From an uncultured Clostridium sp. (GTDB lineage: Bacteria > Bacillota > Clostridia > TANB77 > CAG-508), in assembly GCA_900552555.1 (NCBI GenBank), contig URZW01000006.1, positions 21,365 to 85,364 of the forward strand: a DNA stretch of 64,000 nt, in the 5' to 3' direction. This document shows, piece after piece, positions 25,874-35,464 of this stretch. Below the pieces are notes generated by a model. The model saw nothing but the letters and a program-made list of their open reading frames with translations, had not been told where the DNA came from and searched no databases. How positions within the stretch are numbered: position 1 is the first letter of the stretch; each line of letters opens with the position of its first letter. Made by a program: the position numbers and the translations under genes.

Positions 25874-28534
25874 ATGAAAGAAATTAAAAAAACAGCTATT
25901 ATATTAATAGCAATTATGATGATTTTGGGATATCAAACAAAAATATCAGCAAAATCAAGAACAACTGAAACAACAGTACAAAAGGAATTATACATATTAC
26001 CAAGTGTATCAGACATAAATATCACAGGAACATATAGAGGAAACGGACACGACAGACAAAATTTAGGAATTTATATGAAACAAGGAGCAAGTTTTGAAAT
26101 AAGACAAACAAATAAAAAATTAAATAAAGACTTGACATTACAATGTTTAAATAATGACAGTCAAACAGAAAAAAACTATACAATTCCTAAAAATGGAGAC
26201 TGGGTAACAGTAACAGTTGATTATGATAGTGTACCATTTATAAGAACTATATATGGAACTGAAGAAAAAACTGAAATTGAAATGAGAAATTTACAAGGAA
26301 CAGAGGAATTAACATACTATTATTATCAAGATAATGAAGAAGAATTTTTCAATAAATGGAGAAATAATAATCATTCATATGCGGTAATAGAAAATGATAG
26401 AGCTACTTTTTTGGTACCAATAAAAGATAGAGATTTAATAGTAAGAAATGACGGAAACAGTTATAACTTCAAATCAATAGATGAAATGTTAGAATATTAT
26501 CATGATTTTGTTGAACAATATGATAGATACTTGGGTTTATCATATGATACAGATAACAGCTTAAATAAAAATATAAAAACAAAATTTTTTGTAAAAGCAA
26601 ATAAACATGGGGCAGGGGCTGCATATTATAGTGCAAACCATACAGCACAAAATGGTGATAGTATATCAGGATACTTAAGTAGAGGATGGCTAAATTTACA
26701 TGAATTTGGACATGGATATGAAGGAAGTTTAGCTAATCAAGATTTGCAATTAGTAGATGTAATGAATAACATATTAGCACATTACTATCAAATTACATAT
26801 TTAAGAGAAAATGATGGCGGATGGCTAGGAAAAAAATTAAATATTGAGGAAAATATTAAAAATGCTAGAGAAAAAGTATCAAACTATAATGAATTAAGTT
26901 ATCAACAAAAACTATATTCATTTGTAGATTTACTAGATAAAATAGGACCAGAAAAATCAATGGCATATGTACATTCAAAATATAGAGAATATGTAAAACA
27001 AGGTATAAGATATAAGGCATCAGATATGTTTGCAAAATCATTTAGTGAAGTTTCTGGATATAATGTAATTCCGTATTTGAATTCATATAAAATAACACCA
27101 TCAGAAGATATTCAATCAGAAATATATGAACAGGACATGCCATTTGTATATTATTTAAGAGACTTAGTAAGTACAGAACAAAAAGCTGAACAAATCAGAA
27201 AAGACCTTAATTTAGAGGGAAGATATTCACTAGTTAGTAATCAAGATATTGAAAAATATAATATGAAAGGAAACATAAAACTTAATATTTCTATTGATGA
27301 TTTTGAACAAATAAAAGGTCAAAAAATATATATAAAAGATGGAAAAAATGTTGTTAAAGAAATAACTATTGAAAACAAAAATATTGTAATAAATAATATA
27401 CCTGCTGGAATTTATAGAATACAAATTCCAAAGCCAAAAAATAATGCATATAGTTATCAATATGAGTACATCGTTGTAAAAGAAAATACTATAAATGAAA
27501 AAAATATAGAATATAAAAAAATAAATACAGATACACTTGCATCAGATACAGTGATTTCTTTTAGAGGTCTTGGCGATAGTGAATTTGCTAAATTAAAAAT
27601 GGATATGGAAAATAAAAATATACAAGTTATTAGTAACAATATGAGTTCACATGTGTATTTTATAGACGAATATGCAAATCTTCAAATTGTTGATACACAA
27701 GGAAATGTGATATATGAAAAAAGCTATATAGGAAATGTTCCAAATCCATCAAATGATACTATAGATGTTGATTTTGGATATAAAATAAAAATAAAACATA
27801 GAGAAGCTAGTGGAAGATTAGTATTTAACAGTCAAGTTTTAAACAAAAATGAAGAGTTTAAAAATTCAACAAATGAGCAAACTACATATACAATAACAAA
27901 ATATGGCTTACAAAAAGAAGGAACCACAGATGAACAAGAATATGAAATTTTTAAAAGAAAAATTGATGCATATATAGAAAAAATAAAATCTAATATACCT
28001 ATAGAAAAACAAGAAGATAGATATTGCTATTTTATGCAAAAAAATCAATTGTTATCTAATATATTGGAATTGAATGAAACTGATAAAGAAAAATATTTGA
28101 CTGAAAATAAGAAATTATTAGGCTTAGATGAGTTATATGTATCTTCAAATAAATATAAAATTGAGGATAAGTATGTTTCTAGAGTTGATATGAGAACATC
28201 TAAAAAAGATTTTGTTAAAAATTTGGATACTAATGGTGATGTTAAAGTTTTTGATTCTGATGGTGCTGAACTTTCTGATGATGATTTTGTTGGTACTGGT
28301 ATGATACTACAGGTTTCTAGATATGGTGATGTTTATGAATTTGATGTGGCTGTAATGGGGGATTTTAGTGGTGATGGTAAGGTTACTGCTCAAGATTTGT
28401 CTACTATGAATGCTGCTGTTTTGGATTTGGTTTCTTTGGATGGTGCTCTTAAATTTGCTGGAGATATTGATGAAAATGGAAGATTTACAGCTACTGATTT
28501 GTCAGAAGTTAATAGGATGGTGTTGCAAATTTAA
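25874..28534 (+). CDS. secreted M60-like metallopeptidase with dockerin-like C-terminus
   Basis: 886 residues. Signal peptide 1-27 (KKTAIILIAIMMILGYQTKISA). The N-terminal domain with GIYMKQGASFEIRQ is typical of M60-like (enhancin/mucinase) enzymes. The zinc motif HEFGHGYE is at 276-283 (two zinc His, catalytic Glu277, third ligand candidate Glu283). The C-terminal 65 residues hold two calcium-loop repeats, GDFSGDGKVTAQDLSTMNAA and GDIDENGRFTATDLSEVN, as in type I dockerins. Likely a host-glycoprotein-degrading enzyme that docks on a cohesin scaffold. No scaffold is encoded here. Single gene, AAAGGAG ribosome binding site. Confidence 0.85.
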   Translation: MKEIKKTAIILIAIMMILGYQTKISAKSRTTETTVQKELYILPSVSDINITGTYRGNGHDRQNLGIYMKQGASFEIRQTNKKLNKDLTLQCLNNDSQTEKNYTIPKNGDWVTVTVDYDSVPFIRTIYGTEEKTEIEMRNLQGTEELTYYYYQDNEEEFFNKWRNNNHSYAVIENDRATFLVPIKDRDLIVRNDGNSYNFKSIDEMLEYYHDFVEQYDRYLGLSYDTDNSLNKNIKTKFFVKANKHGAGAAYYSANHTAQNGDSISGYLSRGWLNLHEFGHGYEGSLANQDLQLVDVMNNILAHYYQITYLRENDGGWLGKKLNIEENIKNAREKVSNYNELSYQQKLYSFVDLLDKIGPEKSMAYVHSKYREYVKQGIRYKASDMFAKSFSEVSGYNVIPYLNSYKITPSEDIQSEIYEQDMPFVYYLRDLVSTEQKAEQIRKDLNLEGRYSLVSNQDIEKYNMKGNIKLNISIDDFEQIKGQKIYIKDGKNVVKEITIENKNIVINNIPAGIYRIQIPKPKNNAYSYQYEYIVVKENTINEKNIEYKKINTDTLASDTVISFRGLGDSEFAKLKMDMENKNIQVISNNMSSHVYFIDEYANLQIVDTQGNVIYEKSYIGNVPNPSNDTIDVDFGYKIKIKHREASGRLVFNSQVLNKNEEFKNSTNEQTTYTITKYGLQKEGTTDEQEYEIFKRKIDAYIEKIKSNIPIEKQEDRYCYFMQKNQLLSNILELNETDKEKYLTENKKLLGLDELYVSSNKYKIEDKYVSRVDMRTSKKDFVKNLDTNGDVKVFDSDGAELSDDDFVGTGMILQVSRYGDVYEFDVAVMGDFSGDGKVTAQDLSTMNAAVLDLVSLDGALKFAGDIDENGRFTATDLSEVNRMVLQI

Positions 28535-28576
28535 AGTTACTGTATAATAATTTAAATAAAAAAATTTGCAAAACAC

Positions 28577-28605
28577 TTGCATTTACAGGAAAATGCTGGT
28601 ATAAT
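28577..28605 (+). promoter_or_regulatory. consensus sigma-A promoter for rpsB
   Basis: TTGCAT at 28577-28582, 17-bp spacer, extended -10 TGGTATAAT (TATAAT at 28600-28605). A small hairpin (ATGTGT/ACACAT) follows near the start of an approximately 100-nt leader. Confidence 0.85.
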
Positions 28606-28714
28606 GTAATGTGTAGAAAACACATAAAGCAAGTTTAAAGGGAAGTGCCAAGCAATTGGTCCTATTTAAATGATGAACTTTATGGAAGTAAAAACAAAAA
28701 GGGAGGAATTTAAA

Positions 28715-29485
28715 ATGGCAGTAGTTGCAATGAAACAATTACTTGAAGCAGGTGTTCACTTTGGACATCAAACAAGAAGATGGGATCCTAAAATGGCTGA
28801 ATACATATTCCAAGCTAGAAACGGAATCCATATAATCGATTTACAAAAAACATCTAAAAAAATCGATGAAGCATATGCTTTTTTAAAAGAACAAGCAGAA
28901 GAAGGAAAAACAGTTCTATTTGTAGGAACTAAAAAACAAGCACAAGAATGTGTTAAAGAAGCTGCAGAAAAATCTGGAATGTACTATGTTGATCAAAGAT
29001 GGTTAGGAGGAATGTTAACAAACTTCGATACTATCAGAACAAGAGTACAAAGATTAAAAGATTTAGAAAAAATGCAAGAAGATGGTACATTTGAGGTACT
29101 ACCTAAAAAAGAAGTAATCTTATTAAAGAAAGAAATGGAAAAACTAGAAAGAAACTTAGGTGGAATCAAAGATATGGAAGAAATACCAGGAGTTATATTC
29201 TTAGTAGATCCTAAAAAAGAACATATAGCTGTATTAGAAGCTAAAAAATTAGGAATTCCAGTAATCGGATTAGTAGATACAAACTGCAATCCAGAAGAAG
29301 TTGATTATGCTATACCAGGAAATGATGATGCTATAAGAGCTGTTAAATTAATAACAGATGTAATGGCAAATGCTATCATTGAAGGTAAACAAGGTGAAAG
29401 TTTTGAAGCAGAAGAAGTTGCTGAAGAAGTTTCAGAAGAACCAGCTTCAATGGAAGAAGTAGTAGCTGACAGTGAAGAAAAATAA
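28715..29485 (+). CDS. rpsB: 30S ribosomal protein S2
   Basis: Start at 28715 (MAVVAMKQLLEAGVHFGHQT) after AAAGGGAGGAA; the frame is open further upstream but without a ribosome binding site. The motif GVHFGHQTRRWDPKMAEYIF and the later IPVIGLVDTNCNPEEVDYAIP are S2 signatures. 256 residues, with an acidic Glu-rich tail. Followed by tsf in the conserved order, with a long 210-bp spacer that contains a hairpin (GAGCG/CGCTC). Confidence 0.97.
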   Translation: MAVVAMKQLLEAGVHFGHQTRRWDPKMAEYIFQARNGIHIIDLQKTSKKIDEAYAFLKEQAEEGKTVLFVGTKKQAQECVKEAAEKSGMYYVDQRWLGGMLTNFDTIRTRVQRLKDLEKMQEDGTFEVLPKKEVILLKKEMEKLERNLGGIKDMEEIPGVIFLVDPKKEHIAVLEAKKLGIPVIGLVDTNCNPEEVDYAIPGNDDAIRAVKLITDVMANAIIEGKQGESFEAEEVAEEVSEEPASMEEVVADSEEK

Positions 29486-29544
29486 TGAGAATATAATATT
29501 ATAAAATTTATAAATAAATTTTGTGAGTAATTAAAAAGAAAGAG

Positions 29545-29640
29545 CGAGCTACGCTCGTTCGAAAATATTCGGACGGGAATAAGCTTGCTTTTATATATTG
29601 GGAAAGTTATGCTTTGTTTCTAATAGAAATATAAAAAGAT
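29545..29640 (-). repeat. possible degenerate modular element in the rpsB-tsf spacer
   Basis: Read on minus, a hairpin-A-like stem (TATTAGAAA with TTTCCCAATA) is followed by ATATAAAA, a TTTTCGAACGAGCG segment resembling the B/C junction of the three-hairpin element, and a GAGCG/CGCTC hairpin. Similarity is weak and may be chance. Confidence 0.3.
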
Positions 29641-29695
29641 AAATATTTTGGTAATTAAAATTATCAAAAATAAAATATAAGGAGGAAATTAAAAG

Positions 29696-30574
29696 ATGGT
29701 TACAGCAAGTTTAGTAAAAGAATTAAGAGAAAAAACAGGTGCAGGAATGATGGACTGCAAAAAAGTTTTAACAGAAACTGATGGAGATATGGAAAAAGCA
29801 ATGGATCTTTTAAGAGAAAGAGGAATTGCAAAAGCAGCTAAAAAATCAGGAAGAGTTGCAGCAGAAGGATTAGTTGAAGCATATGTCTCAGAAGATGGAA
29901 AAGTTGGGGCTGTAGTAGAAGTAAACTCTGAAACAGACTTTGTTGCTAAAAATGAAGAGTTTAAAACATTTGTTATGAATGTTGCAAAACAAATAGTTGA
30001 CAAAAATCCAGCAGATGTTGAAGCATTATTAGCATCACCAGCTGAATTTGAAGAAGGAAAAACAGTTCAAGAAGCATTAGTTGGAAAAATAGCAACAATA
30101 GGTGAAAACTTATCAATTAGAAGATTTGTAAGATTTGAATCAGAAGGATTAGTTGCAAAATATATCCACGGTGATGGAAAAATCGCAGTTTTAGTAAATA
30201 TGGCTAAAGGATCAGAAGAAGTTGCAAAAGACATATGTATGCAAATTGCTGCTGCTAGACCTGAATTTGTAAGAAGAGAAGAAGTTCCAGAAGAAAGAGT
30301 AGCAAAAGAAATGGAAATCTTAAAAATTCAAACAATGAATGAAGGTAAACCAGAAGCAATAGCAGAAAAAATAGTTCAAGGTAGAATTGGAAAATTTTAT
30401 GAAGAAATATGCTTAGTAGACCAAGCATTTGTAAAAGAACCAAGCAAAAAAGTTTCACAATTATTAAGTGAAAAAGATGCTGAAGTTGTTGCATTTGCTA
30501 GATTTGAAAAAGGTGAAGGAATCGAGAAAAAAGAAGAAAACTTTGCAGAAGAAGTTATGAATCAATTAAAATAA
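29696..30574 (+). CDS. tsf: elongation factor Ts
   Basis: Nucleotide exchange factor of EF-Tu. Signature VKELREKTGAGMMDCKKVL at the N-terminus and EVNSETDFVAKNEEF at about 82-96. 292 residues, normal. TAAGGAGG precedes the ATG. Co-directional with rpsB. Transcription probably ends at the REP-derived hairpin just downstream. Confidence 0.97.
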   Translation: MVTASLVKELREKTGAGMMDCKKVLTETDGDMEKAMDLLRERGIAKAAKKSGRVAAEGLVEAYVSEDGKVGAVVEVNSETDFVAKNEEFKTFVMNVAKQIVDKNPADVEALLASPAEFEEGKTVQEALVGKIATIGENLSIRRFVRFESEGLVAKYIHGDGKIAVLVNMAKGSEEVAKDICMQIAAARPEFVRREEVPEERVAKEMEILKIQTMNEGKPEAIAEKIVQGRIGKFYEEICLVDQAFVKEPSKKVSQLLSEKDAEVVAFARFEKGEGIEKKEENFAEEVMNQLK

Positions 30575-30582
30575 TTTAGTAT

Positions 30583-30643
30583 AAAAAATGTCCTTTTTGG
30601 GACGGTTCTGTTTAGGACACCGTCTCAAAAAAGGACATTTTTT
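30583..30643 (+). terminator. REP-derived terminator after tsf
   Basis: A long stem pairs AAAAAATGTCCTTTTTG with its complement, followed by TTTTTG. Its parts match the 31-bp arm of the 134-bp elements (TGTCC, GGGACGG, GGACA) joined to the end of the opposite arm, so it looks like an internally deleted copy now serving as terminator. Confidence 0.75.
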
Positions 30644-30786
30644 GTTTTGATAAAACTATAAATTCAAAATATATATTATAATTATTGTTGTTCTTTGTCT
30701 TGTGTTTAAATAATACAATTCACTAATGATAATGAAAGAATAACTTTGAATGATTAATTTACATATAAATTTAACATAAAGACGAT

Positions 30787-30815
30787 TTGACAATTTCCAA
30801 TTTTTGTAGTATAAT
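30787..30815 (+). promoter_or_regulatory. consensus sigma-A promoter far upstream of rnjA
   Basis: TTGACA at 30787-30792, 17-bp spacer, TATAAT at 30810-30815. It predicts a start near 30822 and an unusually long leader of about 420 nt before rnjA. The leader opens with a small hairpin (TGCC/GGCA) and a 13-codon frame, and contains the modular three-hairpin element. Confidence 0.8.
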
Positions 30816-30975
30816 ACACACGATGTTGCCAAAGGGCACGAGAATGAGATTTTATAAAACCTAAAAGTTTAAAGAAAAAGTAAAAGAGAACGGATAAAAC
30901 AAAAGAAAAAATTAATTCAATAACACAAAAACTTAAAAATAAAATATGGAAAATAGGAAATATAAAATTAAAAGA

Positions 30976-31105
30976 TATAGCTTTTAATTTAGAAAATTTA
31001 TGCAACTTTACTAATATATATAAAATTGTACATAAAATTTATTTCATAAATTTTCGTGCACGAACAAATTTATTGAAAAATCAAAGATTTTTTCAGATTT
31101 GTTTT
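30976..31105 (+). repeat. modular three-hairpin element, copy 2 (in the rnjA leader)
   Basis: Hairpin A: TTAGAAA/TTTACTAA (imperfect). Linker ATATATATAAAATTG. Hairpin B: AAAATTTAT/ATAAATTTT capped by GTAC/GTGC flanks. Hairpin C: GAACAAAT/ATTTGTTT plus GAAAAATC/GATTTTTTC. Relative to copy 1 the B stem has A-U for G-C pairs on both sides; relative to copy 3, hairpin C has C-G for U-A. Confidence 0.7.
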
Positions 31106-31243
31106 TAATATTGTGGTTAAAATGGTATGAAGAAAATTACATATAAAAAGAAAATATTTAAACAAATAGGGAATTATTAAAATTGAATATATAAAAAATA
31201 AAACATCTAAAATGATGAATGAAAAAAGAAAGAGAGGAATATT

Positions 31244-33268
31244 ATGGCAGAAGAAAAAATAGAAAGAAAGCCAAGAGCACCAAGGAAAAGTAATACAAGA
31301 AAAACGGTGCAAGAAAAACAACAAGAAAAAATAGAGAATATGGAGAAAACAAATACTGAAAAGTCAATTACAAATAAAGATGGAAAAATATCAAGAAGTT
31401 CTAGAACACAAAGAAGAACAACAGCAAAAAAAGTAAAAGATGAAAAAAATGAGAATACAAAAAACATTAGAAACACAAGAAGTGTAAGAAATACAAGAAA
31501 AACAAGAGAGAATAAAACACAAGAGAATATAGAATCAAAAGAACTTGTAGTAAGAGGAGAAAGTGCAATAGCAGAAAGAAAAACTACAAGAAGAAATAAT
31601 ATTTTTAAAAAGCCAAAACTAAAAATTATTCCATTAGGAGGATTACACGAAGTTGGAAAAAACATTACAGTGTTTGAATATGATGATGAAATAATTGTAG
31701 TAGACTGCGGTTTATCATTCCCAGAAGATGATATGCTTGGAGTAGACCTAGTTATACCAGATATAACATATTTACAAAGAAATGTTGAAAAAATAAAGGG
31801 ATTAATAATAACACATGGTCACGAAGACCATATAGGAAGTGTACCATATTTATTAAAACAAATAAATATTCCAGTATATGCACCAAAACTAGCAATGGGA
31901 TTAATTAGAAATAAATTAGAGGAACACAGAATTTTAAGAAGTTCAACATTGGTTGAAGTAACACAAGGACAAAAAATTAAATTTGGTAAATATTTTGAAG
32001 TTGAATTTATCAGAAGTACACATAGTATACCAGATTCAGTAATGCTAGCAATAAAAACACCTGTTGGAACAATTTTACACACAGGTGACTTCAAGGTAGA
32101 TTACACACCAATAGATGGAAAAATTATGGACCTTGGAAGAATTGCAGAACTTGGAAATGAAGGTATTTTAGCATTAATGTCAGATAGTACAAATGCTGAA
32201 AGAAAAGGATTTACAATGTCTGAAAGTTCGATAGGACCAGTATTTGACGAATTATTTGATGGATGTACAAAGAGAATTGTTGTTGCAACATTTGCATCAA
32301 ATGTACACAGAGTTCAACAAATAGTAAGTTCAGCAGTAAAATATCACAGAAAAATTGCAATATGTGGTAGAAGTATGATAAATATGATTTCAACTGCAAA
32401 AGAGTTAGGGTATATAGATTGTCCAGATGATATATTTATTGATATAGATACAATGTCAACATATAATGATGAACAATTGGTAATTATAACAACAGGTAGC
32501 CAAGGTGAAACAATGTCTGCATTAACAAGAATGGCAGCAGGTGACCATAGAAAAGTTAAAATTACACCAAATGATTTAGTAATAATTTCTGCAAATCCAA
32601 TACCAGGAAATGAAAAATCAGTTTCAAAGGTAATTGATGATTTAATGCAAATAGGTGCAGAGGTAGTATATAGTGCATTAGCAGATGTTCATGTTTCAGG
32701 ACATGCTTGTCAGGAAGAACAAAAATTGATATTTGCGCTTACAAAGCCAAAATTCTTTATACCTGTTCATGGTGAATATAGACAATTAAGAGCACATGCT
32801 GAAACGGCTCAAATGATGGGTATTCCAGCTAAAAATATTGTTATGATGGAAAATGGTAGAGTTGTTGAATTAGATGAAAATGATATCAAATTAGGCGGAA
32901 TGGTTCCAAATGGTAGAGTTTTAGTTGATGGACTTGGTGTTGGAGATGTTGGAAATATTGTTTTAAGAGACAGACAACATTTATCACAAGATGGTTTAAT
33001 TGTTATTGTTTTAACAATGGATTCTTCAACAGGTGAAGTTGTTGCAGGACCTGATGTTATTTCTAGAGGTTTTGTGTATGTTAGAGAATCAGAAAATTTA
33101 ATGGATGATGTTAAAAATGTTGTTAGACATGAAATTAGAAAATGCGAGGAGAAAGGTGTTAGAGATTGGTCAACTATTAAGTCTACTGTTAGAGAAAATT
33201 TAAGAGATTATATTTTTACAAAAACAAAGAGAAATCCTATGATAATTCCAATTATAATGGAAGTATAA
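31244..33268 (+). CDS. rnjA: ribonuclease J with 122-residue basic N-terminal extension
   Basis: Metallo-beta-lactamase/beta-CASP ribonuclease (endo- and 5'-exonuclease) of mRNA decay. The MBL core starts near 124 (KLKIIPLGGLHEVGKNI); metal motif HGHEDHIGSVPYL at about 191; beta-CASP motifs follow, including SGHACQEE and PVHGEYRQLRAHAE. The core length matches usual RNase J, so the Lys/Arg/Thr-rich first 122 residues are extra; they should be disordered and RNA-binding. GAGAGGAA ribosome binding site. The small gene at 33293 follows by 24 bp. Confidence 0.93.
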   Translation: MAEEKIERKPRAPRKSNTRKTVQEKQQEKIENMEKTNTEKSITNKDGKISRSSRTQRRTTAKKVKDEKNENTKNIRNTRSVRNTRKTRENKTQENIESKELVVRGESAIAERKTTRRNNIFKKPKLKIIPLGGLHEVGKNITVFEYDDEIIVVDCGLSFPEDDMLGVDLVIPDITYLQRNVEKIKGLIITHGHEDHIGSVPYLLKQINIPVYAPKLAMGLIRNKLEEHRILRSSTLVEVTQGQKIKFGKYFEVEFIRSTHSIPDSVMLAIKTPVGTILHTGDFKVDYTPIDGKIMDLGRIAELGNEGILALMSDSTNAERKGFTMSESSIGPVFDELFDGCTKRIVVATFASNVHRVQQIVSSAVKYHRKIAICGRSMINMISTAKELGYIDCPDDIFIDIDTMSTYNDEQLVIITTGSQGETMSALTRMAAGDHRKVKITPNDLVIISANPIPGNEKSVSKVIDDLMQIGAEVVYSALADVHVSGHACQEEQKLIFALTKPKFFIPVHGEYRQLRAHAETAQMMGIPAKNIVMMENGRVVELDENDIKLGGMVPNGRVLVDGLGVGDVGNIVLRDRQHLSQDGLIVIVLTMDSSTGEVVAGPDVISRGFVYVRESENLMDDVKNVVRHEIRKCEEKGVRDWSTIKSTVRENLRDYIFTKTKRNPMIIPIIMEV

Positions 33269-33292
33269 AATGTTTTGTAAAGGGGAAAAATT

Positions 33293-33517
33293 ATGGAAAA
33301 TTCTAAACTACAAATAGTAAGAAATAATATGAATTTGACACCAAATGAAATAAAAAAGAAATTAAGAAAAACATATCCTAGTATTAGTAATGATGAAGTA
33401 ATTAAATTAATAATAGAAGTTAATAAAAAAGAAAAAAGACAAAATGGTAGAATGTTGATTGCAAAAAGAGACAATAGAGGAAGAAAACCAAAGGAAAAAG
33501 AAGAATTAGAAAGATAA
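33293..33517 (+). CDS. small basic hypothetical protein, 74 aa
   Basis: Preceded by AAAGGGG. The product (MENSKLQIVRNNMNLTPNEI and a basic tail RDNRGRKPKEKEELER) is helical and lysine-rich; the tail has an AT-hook-like RGRKP. No family recognised. It lies between rnjA and gltX in one apparent operon, so a nucleic-acid-linked function is possible. Confidence 0.6.
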   Translation: MENSKLQIVRNNMNLTPNEIKKKLRKTYPSISNDEVIKLIIEVNKKEKRQNGRMLIAKRDNRGRKPKEKEELER

Positions 33518-33544
33518 AAATATCATTTAAGAGGAGAATGAAAA

Positions 33545-35185
33545 ATGGATTATAAAGATTTAGCAAATTTAATATTTCCAGATGCAAAGGAAATATCATA
33601 TTATGAAGAAAAATATCCAGAAAGAGATTTACCAGAAGGAGCAATAGTAACAAGATTTGCTCCTAGTCCAACTGGATTTGTACATATTGGAGGATTATAC
33701 CAATCATTAATAGCAAGAAAATTGGCTTCACAAACAAATGGAGTATTTTTCTTAAGAGTTGAAGATACAGACCAAAAAAGAGAAGTTGAAAATGCGGTAT
33801 CTGGAATAGTAAGTTCTTTAAAGGATTTTGCAATTGAGCCAGACGAAGGAATGATTTCTGAAAATGAAGGAAAAGGAAACTATGGACCATATAAACAAAG
33901 TCAAAGAAAAGAAATTTACCAAGCATATGCAAAATACTTAATTGAACAAGGTAAAGCATATCCATGTTTCTGTACACCTGAAGATGTAGAAGAAATAAGA
34001 GCAAAGCAAGAGGCTGCAAAAATCAGACCTGGATATTATGGTGTATGGGCAAAATGTAGAACTGTAACTGTTGAAGATGCTATGAAAAGAATCCAAAATG
34101 GTGAAAATTATATAATCAGATTTAAATCACCTGGAAGAGAAGACAGAAAAATACAACATCATGATGTAATTAAAGGGAAGGTTGATTTTCCAGAAAATGA
34201 CCAAGATATAGTTATAATAAAAGCAGATGGTTTGCCAACATATCACTTTGCACATGCAGTTGATGACCACTTAATGCATACAACACATGTAATAAGAGGA
34301 GATGAATGGTTATCTTCAGTTCCATTACATTTGCAATTATTCCATGAATTAGGATTTAAAGCTCCTAAATATGCACATATTGCACCAATAATGAAAAATG
34401 ATAATGGTAATAAGAGAAAATTAAGTAAAAGAAAAGATGCAGAAGCTGCTGTAAGTTACTATGCAGAAGAAGGTATTCCAGCAGAAGCAGTTAAAGAATA
34501 CTTAATGAATATTGCAAATTCTACATTTGAAAATTGGAGAAGAGCAAACCCAGATAAATCAATGGATGAATTTCAATTACAATTAAATAAAATGAGTGTT
34601 AGTGGTGCTTTGTTTGATATGGTTAAATTATTAGATGTATCAAAAACAGTAATATCAAAAATGTCAGCAGAAGAAGTATATGAAAATGCTTTAAAATGGG
34701 CATCAAAATATGACAAAGAATTAGCGGAAATCTTAAAAGATAAAGAATATGCTTTAAAAGTTTTTGGTATAGAAAGAGGAAACAAAAAGCCAAGAAAAGA
34801 TATATCAAAATGGTCAGATGTTAAAGAAAATGTTGAATATATGTACAATGAATTATTTGATAAAAACCAAGATGAATATCCATTCCAAGTAATTAATGAT
34901 AAAGAGTCAATTGAAAAAATATTAAAGTTATATGTTGAAAAATATTATGATGAAAATGACGATAAGCAAACTTGGTTTGATAAAATAAAAGAGTTATCAG
35001 GTGAAATGGGCTATGCTAAAGAGGTTAAAGAATTTAAAGCAAATCCAGGAATGTATGTAGCACATGTTGGTGATGTTAGTACAGTTCTAAGAGTTGCTTT
35101 AACAAAAAGAACTAATACACCTGATTTATATGAAATTATGCAAGTTCTTGGAAAAGATGAGATTGTAAGACGTTTTTCAAAATAG
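33545..35185 (+). CDS. gltX: glutamate-tRNA ligase
   Basis: Class I synthetase. HIGH-type motif in RFAPSPTGFVHIGGLYQSLI (about 38-57), GEDTD-like RVEDTDQKREVENAV, and KLSKRKDAEAAVSYY (about 297). 546 residues, longer than the usual 480-500 but similar to other clostridial forms. No GatCAB genes are visible, so I cannot tell if it is non-discriminating. AAGAGGAG ribosome binding site. Upstream is the small basic gene, downstream DUF951. Confidence 0.95.
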   Translation: MDYKDLANLIFPDAKEISYYEEKYPERDLPEGAIVTRFAPSPTGFVHIGGLYQSLIARKLASQTNGVFFLRVEDTDQKREVENAVSGIVSSLKDFAIEPDEGMISENEGKGNYGPYKQSQRKEIYQAYAKYLIEQGKAYPCFCTPEDVEEIRAKQEAAKIRPGYYGVWAKCRTVTVEDAMKRIQNGENYIIRFKSPGREDRKIQHHDVIKGKVDFPENDQDIVIIKADGLPTYHFAHAVDDHLMHTTHVIRGDEWLSSVPLHLQLFHELGFKAPKYAHIAPIMKNDNGNKRKLSKRKDAEAAVSYYAEEGIPAEAVKEYLMNIANSTFENWRRANPDKSMDEFQLQLNKMSVSGALFDMVKLLDVSKTVISKMSAEEVYENALKWASKYDKELAEILKDKEYALKVFGIERGNKKPRKDISKWSDVKENVEYMYNELFDKNQDEYPFQVINDKESIEKILKLYVEKYYDENDDKQTWFDKIKELSGEMGYAKEVKEFKANPGMYVAHVGDVSTVLRVALTKRTNTPDLYEIMQVLGKDEIVRRFSK

Positions 35186-35212
35186 GATTATATCTTAAAG
35201 GAGGAATGAAAA

Positions 35213-35401
35213 ATGGATTATAATATTGGAGATATTGTTAGAACTAAAAAGCAACATCCTTGTGGAAGTAAATTATGGGAAATAACAAGAGTTGGCGTTG
35301 ATTTTAAATTGAAATGCCAAGGTTGTGGACATGTAGTTATGCTTCCAAGAGAAAAGGCATTAAAAATGATAACTAAGAAAATAGAAAATGAAAATAAATA
35401 A
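35213..35401 (+). CDS. DUF951 family protein
   Basis: 62 residues. YNIGDIVRTKKQHPCGSKLW and RVGVDFKLKCQGCGHVVMLPR are the conserved DUF951 blocks with a CxxC pair. Short, possibly zinc-binding; function unknown in the family. AAAGGAGG ribosome binding site, 27 bp after gltX, thus co-transcribed. Confidence 0.9.
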   Translation: MDYNIGDIVRTKKQHPCGSKLWEITRVGVDFKLKCQGCGHVVMLPREKALKMITKKIENENK

Positions 35402-35464
35402 TAAAAATCTTTTTATAAAAATATATTAAAAAATTTTATAGGAAGAAAGGAATTTGAAAGTTAT

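Noticed and set aside
28540..28714. Known S2 autoregulatory leader before rpsB
   Set aside because: A small hairpin exists, but the conserved S2-binding structure could not be recognised by eye.
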